From positions 3,657 to 13,489 of the forward strand of contig DJVZ01000006.1 of the NCBI GenBank assembly GCA_002441395.1: a DNA stretch of 9,833 nucleotides, read 5' to 3'. This DNA comes from Spirochaetaceae bacterium UBA6243 (GTDB taxonomy: Bacteria; Spirochaetota; Spirochaetia; Treponematales; Rectinemataceae). Positions 1-6,179 of this stretch are shown piece after piece. A program made the translations under genes and the position numbers. The notes beneath the pieces were generated by a model. That model was not told the DNA's origin. It saw only the letters and a program-made list of their open reading frames with translations, and did no database searches. How positions within the stretch are numbered: position 1 is the stretch's first letter; the number at the start of each line of letters is the position of its first letter.

Positions 1-58
1 GACGATACTGCCGGCCTGTGCCGCCCCGTCAACGCAATCATGGAAAGGAGAGACGACG

Positions 59-1630
59 GTGCTGAAATTGGAGATGTTTGACACGACTCTCCGGGACGGC
101 GCGCAGACGGAAGGCGTATCGTTTTCGGTATCCGACAAGCTTGCGGTCGTAAAAACGCTGGATGCGTTCGGTGTGCGGTACATTGAAGCGGGGAACCCAG
201 GTTCGAACCCGAAGGATATGGAATTTTTCGCCGCCGCGTCCGATCTGAATCTCCAGCACGCGAAGCTTGTCGCTTTCGGCAGCACGAAAAGAAAGAACAT
301 CCCCGTCGAGGACGACGGCAACGTGCGTTCCCTTCTCCAGGCGAACACATCCTGCGTCGCGATCTTCGGCAAATCGTGGGGTCTCCATGTCACCGAGGTT
401 TTATCGACCACGTTCGAGGAGAACCTGCGCTGCGTTCTTGAGACGGTACGGTTTTTCAGGGAGAAGGGCAAAGAGGTCATCTTCGACGCTGAGCATTTCT
501 TCGACGGCTGCCGAAGCAACCGGGATTACGCCCTCGACGTGCTGGGCGCCGCGGTGGAAGGCGGCGCTGATGTCCTCGTCCTGTGCGACACGAACGGCGG
601 GACGATGCCCCTGCAGGTATACGAGATCGTGGAGCTGGTCTGCGGAAGATTCCCCGGGATGCGCATCGGCATACACTGTCACAACGACATGGGCTGCGCG
701 GTCGCCAATTCCATGCTTGCGGTCAAGGCCGGGGCTGTCCACGTGCAGGGCACGTTTACGGGGATTGGTGAACGCTGCGGCAACGCGGACCTTGGCATCA
801 TCATACCCAACCTGCAGCTGAAAGGCGGTTACGAGTGCATCAGCGGCAATCTCGAAAAGCTCTGCGAGACGGAGATTAAAATCGCGGAGATAGCCAACCT
901 CCCTGTGCCGCACAACAAGCCGTACGTCGGGGAAAGCGCGTTTGCCCATAAGGGCGGCATGCATATCGACGGCGTGGACAAGGTTTCGCATTCCTTCGAG
1001 CATATCGACCCTACGTTTGTCGGCAACAGACGTCGCTTCCTGCTCTCGGAGGTTTCGGGCAAGAAAGCCGTACTGTTGAAAATCAGGGACGTCGCGCCGG
1101 AACTCACGAAGGACAGCCCGGAAACCGCGAAAATCCTCGATAAGCTCAAGGAGCTCGAGCACGAAGGCTATCAGTTTGAGGCGGCGGATGCCAGCTTTGA
1201 GCTTTTGGTCAAGAAAGTGATCGGGAAATTCAGGCCCCATTTTGACCTGAACATGTATAGGGCCAGCAGTGAATCCCCCGCCCCCGACGGAGAGATGAAC
1301 TCCAACGCCATGATCAAAATCAAGGTCGACGGCAGTGCGGAAACGACGGCGGCCGTCGGGAACGGTCCGGTCAACGCGCTCGACCTGGCCCTGCGGAAGG
1401 CGCTCTGCGTCTTTTATCCGGAACTGTCAAACGTCCACCTGATCGACTACAAGGTGCGCGTGCTCGAAACGGGCCGCGCCACGGGCTCCCGGGTCCGCGT
1501 GCTGATCGAGAGCACGGACGGGCACAGAAAATGGATCACCGTCGGCGTATCGACCGACATCATCGAAGCAAGCTTCGTCGCGCTCGTCGATTCGCTGGAA
1601 TATAAGCTCTGCATGGAGGAGAATGAATAG
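59..1630 (+). CDS. cimA: (R)-citramalate synthase (CimA, LeuA-like family)
   Basis: This cytosolic enzyme condenses pyruvate and acetyl-CoA to (R)-citramalate, the first step of the threonine-independent route to 2-oxobutyrate and isoleucine. The 523 residues match the usual length of the TIGR00977-type CimA. The N-terminal HMGL-like TIM barrel carries the DTTLRDG motif (residues 8-14, catalytic Arg12 and metal ligand Asp13), the metal-binding pair in HCHND (His206 and His208) and GIGERCGN (235-242, Asn242). Family-typical stretches such as PGSNPKD, FDAEHFFDG and CDTNGGT separate it from 2-isopropylmalate and homocitrate synthases. HKGGMH (297-302) lies in the linker region, and a LeuA-type allosteric domain follows from about residue 418, so feedback inhibition (probably by isoleucine) is likely. 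The GTG start is chosen because GGAAAGGAG at 42-50 lies 8 bases upstream. The frame is open to the window edge, so an earlier start cannot be fully excluded. The gene is not functionally linked to the sugar operon downstream. Confidence 0.94.
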   Translation: MLKLEMFDTTLRDGAQTEGVSFSVSDKLAVVKTLDAFGVRYIEAGNPGSNPKDMEFFAAASDLNLQHAKLVAFGSTKRKNIPVEDDGNVRSLLQANTSCVAIFGKSWGLHVTEVLSTTFEENLRCVLETVRFFREKGKEVIFDAEHFFDGCRSNRDYALDVLGAAVEGGADVLVLCDTNGGTMPLQVYEIVELVCGRFPGMRIGIHCHNDMGCAVANSMLAVKAGAVHVQGTFTGIGERCGNADLGIIIPNLQLKGGYECISGNLEKLCETEIKIAEIANLPVPHNKPYVGESAFAHKGGMHIDGVDKVSHSFEHIDPTFVGNRRRFLLSEVSGKKAVLLKIRDVAPELTKDSPETAKILDKLKELEHEGYQFEAADASFELLVKKVIGKFRPHFDLNMYRASSESPAPDGEMNSNAMIKIKVDGSAETTAAVGNGPVNALDLALRKALCVFYPELSNVHLIDYKVRVLETGRATGSRVRVLIESTDGHRKWITVGVSTDIIEASFVALVDSLEYKLCMEENE

Positions 1631-1741
1631 ACGATTTGGTTTTTTGCTCTATAGTCTCAATACCGGTATATAACTCTTTGTATCGTGATACGTTCTCAAT
1701 GGATTGCAATGTGCCTCCGGTCATTTTTCTGTCGATTTTTC

Positions 1742-1770
1742 TTGCGCGGTTGGAAAAATGGATTTATAAT
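1742..1770 (+). promoter_or_regulatory. candidate sigma-70 promoter of the sugar-uptake operon
   Basis: A perfect TATAAT (1765-1770) lies 17 bases after TTGCGC (1742-1747), which matches the -35 consensus at only three of six positions. Transcription would start near 1776-1778, about 40 bases before the binding-protein ATG. The weak -35 would suit a regulated promoter. This is inferred from consensus matching only. Confidence 0.6.
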
Positions 1771-1797
1771 GTTACTAAAAAGCGTTAGTAACGCTAA
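1771..1797. promoter_or_regulatory. candidate LacI-family operator, nested inverted repeats
   Basis: Two overlapping perfect inverted repeats start directly after the -10 box. GTTACTAA (1771-1778) pairs with TTAGTAAC (1785-1792) across 6 bases. AGCGTTA (1781-1787) and TAACGCT (1789-1795) form a 15-base palindrome around G1788. CTAA/TTAG half-sites recur at 1775, 1785 and 1794, and CTAA-N6-TTAG has the 14-base spacing usual for LacI-family operators. Because the site covers the probable transcription start, a bound repressor would block initiation. The natural candidate is the LacI-family protein encoded at 5145-6176 in the same operon. The symmetry is seen directly; the link to that regulator is inferred. 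Confidence 0.6.
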
Positions 1798-1803
1798 TGT
1801 AAT

Positions 1804-1810
1804 AGGAGGT
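1804..1810 (+). promoter_or_regulatory. strong ribosome binding site of the binding-protein gene
   Basis: AGGAGGT stands 4-5 bases before the ATG at 1815 and is the best Shine-Dalgarno match in the operon. This fits the usual need for more binding protein than permease. Confidence 0.75.
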
Positions 1811-1814
1811 ATTC

Positions 1815-3095
1815 ATGAAAAGAGCAGTACTTATCGCATTATTGGCGGTAGCCGCTGTCGGCTTTGTGTTTGCGGCTCCCTCTGGGCAGAAGACCATCAA
1901 TTTCCTTGGCGTCTGGGGAGGTCAGGAAGCGGATGTTTTCCTGGCAATGGTAAAGCCCTTTGAAGAGAAGACTGGCATCAAAGTCGAACTGGAATCCACC
2001 CGTGACCTCGATGCGGTGATCACAACAAGAGTGGAGGCCGGCAATCCTCCGGATATCGCAGCTCTTCCAGGCCCAGGAAAACTTGTCGAGCTTGCGCAAA
2101 GCGGCAAGCTGGTAGAGCTTTCCAAAATTCTCGACATGAAGGAATTCGACAAGAATTATTCCTCCGGCTGGAAATCCCTTGGAACCGTGAACGGCAAACT
2201 CTATGGCGTCTTTATGAAGGCTGCCACCAAAGGGCTTGTCTGGTACGACCCGGTGACTTTCAAAGAGAAGGGATTGACCGTACCCACCAATGACTGGACA
2301 TGGGACCAGATGATGGCCCTTTCGAAGCAAGCCATTTCCAAGGGAATCGCTCCGTGGGCGATTGGTGTTGAAAGCGGCTCCGCTTCCGGCTGGGTAGGAA
2401 CCGATTGGCTCGAGAACATATTCCTGCGCGTGAACGGACCGGATAAATACCGCGAATGGTACGAAGGGAAATTGCCATGGACCAGCCCCGAGGTGAAGAA
2501 GGTATGGGAAATCTGGGGTCAGATCGTTGCAGACCCAAAAATGATTTACGGCGGTTCCAGCTATGTCAATTCCACCAATTTCGGAAATGCCGCCGCGCCG
2601 CTGTTCACACAGCCTCCACAGGCGCTTCTTCATCAGCAGGCAAGCTTTATCCAGGGATTCATCACAAGTCAGTTTCCGACCCTGAAACCTGTTCAGGACT
2701 TCGATTTCGTGGCATTCCCATCGATCGATCCGAGATATGCCAAAGCAGTCGAAGCGGCGGCCGATGTCATTGGGGTCTTCAGGGATACGCCAGAGATCAG
2801 AGAATTTGTAAATTACCTCGCAAGCGCTGAGGCCCAGGCCTTCTGGGCCGCAGGCACTGGTGCTCTTGCCACCAATAGAAATGTTTCTCTCGTCTTCTAT
2901 TCCGACCCGCTCATAAGAAGAGCCGCCGATATTCTGAACAAAAGCGAGATCGTAGTGTTCGACGCTTCGGATATGATGAAGCCTGAGATGAACGCGGCCT
3001 TCTGGTCAGCGGTCGTCAGCTACATCGACAATCCCAAGAAACTCGATTCGATACTCGCGGGGCTCGAAAAAGTCCGCCAGGAAGTGTACCAGTAA
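1815..3095 (+). CDS. ABC transporter substrate-binding protein, alpha-glucoside (AglE-like) type
   Basis: This is a periplasmic sugar-binding protein that delivers its ligand to the two permeases encoded next. Residues 1-20 form a classical signal peptide: Lys2 and Arg3, a hydrophobic core, and a VFA-A cleavage site around residue 20/21. There is no lipobox cysteine, so it should be soluble in the periplasm. The mature part has the fold signature of family 1 extracellular solute-binding proteins (SBP_bac_1). It opens with a beta-strand around residue 28 (INFLGVWGG), followed by FEEKTGIKVELE and the RVEAGNPPDIAALPGPG stretch (72-88), which resembles AglE-type alpha-glucoside binders. Its 426 residues are normal for the family. 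The start is fixed by AGGAGGT just upstream. It is the first gene after the candidate promoter and operator, and a hairpin follows its stop codon. The family and role are clear; the exact sugar (maltose, trehalose, kojibiose, nigerose or another) cannot be read from the sequence. Confidence 0.92.
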   Translation: MKRAVLIALLAVAAVGFVFAAPSGQKTINFLGVWGGQEADVFLAMVKPFEEKTGIKVELESTRDLDAVITTRVEAGNPPDIAALPGPGKLVELAQSGKLVELSKILDMKEFDKNYSSGWKSLGTVNGKLYGVFMKAATKGLVWYDPVTFKEKGLTVPTNDWTWDQMMALSKQAISKGIAPWAIGVESGSASGWVGTDWLENIFLRVNGPDKYREWYEGKLPWTSPEVKKVWEIWGQIVADPKMIYGGSSYVNSTNFGNAAAPLFTQPPQALLHQQASFIQGFITSQFPTLKPVQDFDFVAFPSIDPRYAKAVEAAADVIGVFRDTPEIREFVNYLASAEAQAFWAAGTGALATNRNVSLVFYSDPLIRRAADILNKSEIVVFDASDMMKPEMNAAFWSAVVSYIDNPKKLDSILAGLEKVRQEVYQ

Positions 3096-3099
3096 GCAA

Positions 3100-3145
3100 C
3101 ATGATTCGGGGTACAGGGAAGATTATTACCTGTATCCCGGTCATG
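3100..3145 (+). other. long hairpin between binding-protein and permease genes
   Basis: CGGGGTACAGG (3107-3117) pairs with CCTGTATCCCG (3129-3139) over 11 positions with one G-U pair around an 11-base loop. The stem extends outward through a T-G pair and one bulged T to CATGA (3100-3104) with TCATG (3141-3145). It begins only five bases after the TAA of the binding-protein gene. No run of T follows, so a simple intrinsic terminator is unlikely. It more probably protects the 3' end of the upstream message or sets a processing point, lowering permease expression relative to the binding protein, as described for the malE-malF gap. Confidence 0.6.
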
Positions 3146-3238
3146 GTTCGATTGAGGGTCCACGGGCCAAACGCAACTCCTGTGATGGAATTCGTTATTT
3201 CTCTGGGGTAATTGAAGTGCTCAAAAGAGGGATAGCTT

Positions 3239-4255
3239 TTGGCCTGGGGGAAATACAAGGCAAGGCAGAAAAATATGCATACCAATTATATTATGGTGGC
3301 AATTGCCGCCCTTGCGGTGATTCCGGTTTTCCTGTGGGCGTACCTGATGATCACGGAGCAAATTGCGACTCATACCAGCAGGAAGACGGCAGGGGTCTTG
3401 CGTCCATGGTTCTGGATTCTTCCCGCCGTATCGCTGCTCATCATTTTTCTCGTATATCCGGTTATTAATACCATCGTGTTGAGCTTCATGGACGCGCGTT
3501 CAGAGCACTTTGTGGGCCTGCGGAATTACAAATATATATTTTCCGATTCAGGGATGCTTGTGGTTCTCAGGAACAATCTTCTCTGGCTTGTGTTTTTTAC
3601 GGCAGCATGCCTTGTGTTGGGACTCCTCATTGCGGTTCTTTCCGACAGGGTAAAATACGAGTCTGTTGCGAAGACGTGCATTTTTCTTCCCATGGCCATT
3701 TCATTCGTGGCTGCCGGCGTAATCTGGCGCTTTATGTACGAGTTCAGACCGGCCGGGACTCCACAGATCGGAACGGTAAATGCCATACTGACTGCGATAT
3801 TTCCGAACTTTGAACCGAAGGCATGGCTCTTCAACCGTTCCACCAACAATGCCGCTCTTATAGTGGTCGGCATCTGGATGTGGACCGGATTTGCGATGGT
3901 GATCCTTTCGGCCGGGCTAAAAGGGATAAGCGAAGACATCCTGGAAGCTGCCCGAATCGATGGTGCCAGTGAAATCGCCATATTCTTCAGGATTATCCTG
4001 CCTCTCATGATGCCGACAATCACCGTGGTTGCGACTACTCTTATCATAAATGTCCTGAAAGTCTTCGACATTGTATATGTGATGACCAACGGCAACTTGG
4101 GAACCGAGGTCATCGCCAACAGAATGTACAAGGAAATGTTCAATTTCAGGAACTACGGCAGGGCGAGCGCGATTGCCACGCTGCTTCTGGTGGCGATAAT
4201 TCCGGTCATGATAATGAATCTCAAGCGCTTTAATACAGAGGAAAGCAATGGCTAA
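3239..4255 (+). CDS. ABC transporter permease, AglF-like (MalF family)
   Basis: This is one of the two inner-membrane subunits that form the sugar channel and contact the ATPase. Hydrophobic segments lie near residues 17-38, 57-83, 114-134, 146-166, 205-226, 250-275 and 310-330. The binding-protein-dependent transport signature (EAA loop) reads EAARIDGAS at 236-244 and is followed by the expected LP. Stretches such as FLPMAISFVAAGVIWRFMYE and VFDIVYVMTNG resemble alpha-glucoside permeases of the AglF type. Like those, it has an extra N-terminal helix and lacks the large periplasmic loop of E. coli MalF. The start is uncertain. TTG at 3239 has AGAGG (3226-3230) eight bases upstream and gives 338 residues. 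ATG at 3275 has only a weak AAGG and gives 326. The stop overlaps the next gene by 8 bases, implying coupled translation. Confidence 0.93.
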   Translation: MAWGKYKARQKNMHTNYIMVAIAALAVIPVFLWAYLMITEQIATHTSRKTAGVLRPWFWILPAVSLLIIFLVYPVINTIVLSFMDARSEHFVGLRNYKYIFSDSGMLVVLRNNLLWLVFFTAACLVLGLLIAVLSDRVKYESVAKTCIFLPMAISFVAAGVIWRFMYEFRPAGTPQIGTVNAILTAIFPNFEPKAWLFNRSTNNAALIVVGIWMWTGFAMVILSAGLKGISEDILEAARIDGASEIAIFFRIILPLMMPTITVVATTLIINVLKVFDIVYVMTNGNLGTEVIANRMYKEMFNFRNYGRASAIATLLLVAIIPVMIMNLKRFNTEESNG

Positions 4256-5120
4256 TAAGTCTGGTTCCGTGAGGACTCCTTTGAGACGGGCGCTTGGTCG
4301 AATCCCGCTCCACGTGATTCTGATTCTGATCTGTGTTGCATGGATAACTCCCTCGGCAGGGCTTTTGGTCAGTTCGTTTCGTCCCAAGAATATGATTGCG
4401 ACCAACGGATGGTGGGAGGCGTTCAAGACTCCGTTTTCCTTTACTCTCGAAAATTACGCGTATGTGCTCACACGGGGAAACATGGGCAGGAGTTTTGTGA
4501 ACAGCTTGCTGATAGCCGTTCCCTCAACGTTAATGCCGATTTTTATAGGTGCCTGCGCCGCATATGCGTTCGCCTGGATGCGTTTTCCTTTCAGAAAGAC
4601 ACTGTATCTTATGATTATCGCACTGCTGGTCGTTCCGCTTCAGATGACAATGATTCCGATACTCCGATTGTTCAACAAGGTGGGTCTTACGGGGAGCTTT
4701 GTCGGCATCTGGTTGGCGCATACCGCATATGGCCTCCCTTTTGCGATTTATCTTTTGAGGAATTTCATAGCCCAACTTCCAAGATCACTGATTGAATCGG
4801 CACAGATAGACGGAGCCTCTCATCCTACTATATTCTTGAAACTTGTCCTGCCTACTTCGATTCCGGCCATAGCGTCTCTGGCTATTTTCCAGTTTATGTG
4901 GGTTTGGAACGATCTTCTGATCGCCTTGATTTACTTGGGGGGGACTCCTGACGTGGCACCGATGACGGTAACTATCAGCAATATGGTCAACTCCTATGGT
5001 GGTGGCTGGGAATATCTGACCGCGGCGGCCTTCATATCGATGGTACTGCCTCTCATCGTATTCTTTGCGCTTCAGAAATATTTCGTGAAAGGTGTCCTTG
5101 CTGGCTCGGTCAAGGAATAA
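4248..5120 (+). CDS. ABC transporter permease, AglG-like (MalG family)
   Basis: This is the second inner-membrane channel subunit, pairing with the AglF-like protein. At 290 residues with about six hydrophobic segments (the first near 22-43), it has the normal MalG-family size. The EAA loop reads ESAQIDGAS at 183-191 and continues to LVLP, the coupling-helix region that docks on the ATPase. FQFMWVWNDLL further on is typical of sugar permeases of this family. Its ATG lies inside the end of the preceding permease gene (8-base overlap), so both subunits are probably made in equal amounts by translational coupling. No ATP-binding subunit gene follows; the transporter must borrow one. Confidence 0.93.
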   Translation: MANKSGSVRTPLRRALGRIPLHVILILICVAWITPSAGLLVSSFRPKNMIATNGWWEAFKTPFSFTLENYAYVLTRGNMGRSFVNSLLIAVPSTLMPIFIGACAAYAFAWMRFPFRKTLYLMIIALLVVPLQMTMIPILRLFNKVGLTGSFVGIWLAHTAYGLPFAIYLLRNFIAQLPRSLIESAQIDGASHPTIFLKLVLPTSIPAIASLAIFQFMWVWNDLLIALIYLGGTPDVAPMTVTISNMVNSYGGGWEYLTAAAFISMVLPLIVFFALQKYFVKGVLAGSVKE

Positions 5121-5144
5121 TACATCCTGTGGGAATAAGAGGTT

Positions 5145-6176
5145 ATGAAAAAACAGTCAGTTTCAGCATCGGATGTGGCAAAGATGGCAGGTGTTTCCAG
5201 GACAACCGTCTCGTTCATCCTCAACAACATCCAGGGGAAGCACATAAGCGAAGCAACGCGTCAGCGCGTCCTGCAGGCGGTTGAGGCGCTGAAATATGTT
5301 CCGGATATGAATGCCATAAGCCTTGCGAAAAAGACCCACTACTCAATCGGATTTTTCATCAGCTATTCCAGTTCCGTTTTCAGCGATGCCTATCTTTTCC
5401 GGCTGATAGAGGGAATGGCATTAGTCCTGAACAAGCGGCACTGCAGACTGGATTTTCAGCCTCTGCGGAAGGAAAAGGTGAATTATCTCGACTTGGTCCG
5501 TTCGGCAGGGCTCGATGGAATCATCCTGATGAATACACACACCGATGACCCCGGAATACAGGAACTGGAGGTGGCGAGAGTCCCTTTAGTGGTGATTGGC
5601 TCCATAGAAGGGCTCTCTGTCCCGCAGGTGGACATTGACAACATTGCCGCTGCCCGGGAGATGGTGAAGTATCTCGTCTCGCTCGGGCACAGAAAGATCG
5701 CGATGATAGCCCACGCGCCCCTTACGTTCTACGCGGCAGCACACAGGCTGGAGGCCTATACGCAGATTTTGTATGAGAAGGGGATCCCTCAGAGACCGGA
5801 GTATGTAGAAGTAGCGGACTTTTCTGAAGAATCAGGATATGGCGCCATGCAAAAACTGCTCGGTCTGAGCGACAGGCCGACGGCTGTCTTCGCGGGTAAC
5901 GACATGGTAGCCTATGGCGCGACGCAGGCCATTCTCGATGCGGGGCTGTCCATTCCGGAAGACATCTCCATTGCAGGGTTTGATGATGACTATCTTTCGA
6001 GATACCTCAATCCGGCTCTGACAACCGTGGCCCAGCCAAGCGTAGGATTGGGAGAAGCCGCCGCCAGACTGCTCATTCAGGAAATTACATCTCCGCATGA
6101 ATCCAGATCGCGGGGAAAAGAACGCATCATTCTCCCGACAATACTTGCGAAGAGAGAATCCTGCAGGAGAATTTGA
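5145..6176 (+). CDS. LacI-family transcriptional regulator
   Basis: This sugar-responsive DNA-binding protein probably controls the operon in which it lies. The N-terminal helix-turn-helix spans residues 7-28, with Arg19-Thr20 at the positions of LacI Tyr17-Gln18 in the recognition helix. The hinge helix follows at about 52-61, with the minor-groove leucine as Leu60. The rest is a periplasmic-binding-protein-like effector domain, including the familiar FAGNDMVAYGA and ISIAGFDDD stretches near the C-terminus. Its 343 residues are normal for the family. It starts 24 bases after the permease stop. AGAGG is only two bases before the ATG, an unusually short spacing that may keep its expression low. 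It sits between the transporter and enzyme genes rather than outside the operon, so it is likely autoregulated through the operator at 1771-1797. The effector is unknown; the transported sugar or a glucose phosphate are the obvious candidates. Confidence 0.95.
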   Translation: MKKQSVSASDVAKMAGVSRTTVSFILNNIQGKHISEATRQRVLQAVEALKYVPDMNAISLAKKTHYSIGFFISYSSSVFSDAYLFRLIEGMALVLNKRHCRLDFQPLRKEKVNYLDLVRSAGLDGIILMNTHTDDPGIQELEVARVPLVVIGSIEGLSVPQVDIDNIAAAREMVKYLVSLGHRKIAMIAHAPLTFYAAAHRLEAYTQILYEKGIPQRPEYVEVADFSEESGYGAMQKLLGLSDRPTAVFAGNDMVAYGATQAILDAGLSIPEDISIAGFDDDYLSRYLNPALTTVAQPSVGLGEAAARLLIQEITSPHESRSRGKERIILPTILAKRESCRRI

Positions 6177-6179
6177 GTA

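Noticed and set aside
1..81. Possible 3' end of an upstream gene overlapping cimA (frame ending TGA at 79-81, or another ending TGA at 63-65).
   Set aside because: All three plus-strand frames are open from the window edge and neither short C-terminal peptide resembles a family I know, so no gene can be assigned.
401..1240. 279-codon minus-strand open frame opposite cimA.
   Set aside because: It lies wholly inside a confidently identified gene, has no recognisable domain, and is explained by the GC-rich codon pattern of the sense strand.
1636..1646. T-run after the cimA stop as an intrinsic terminator.
   Set aside because: No GC-rich stem precedes the T-run.
1685..1963. 92-codon plus-strand frame across the operon promoter and signal-peptide region.
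   Set aside because: It overlaps the binding-protein gene out of frame and begins upstream of the likely promoter, without a ribosome site.
1839..2633. 264-codon minus-strand open frame opposite the binding-protein gene.
   Set aside because: Antisense shadow with no family resemblance; the sense protein is clearly real.
3100..3160. Reading the post-binding-protein hairpin as a Rho-independent terminator.
   Set aside because: The stem is followed by GTTCGATTGAGGG with no T tract, and the downstream permeases need to be transcribed.
3217..3468. GTG-started small frame just before the AglF-like permease.
   Set aside because: It overlaps the permease in another frame, and its cysteine/glycine-rich peptide has no family look.
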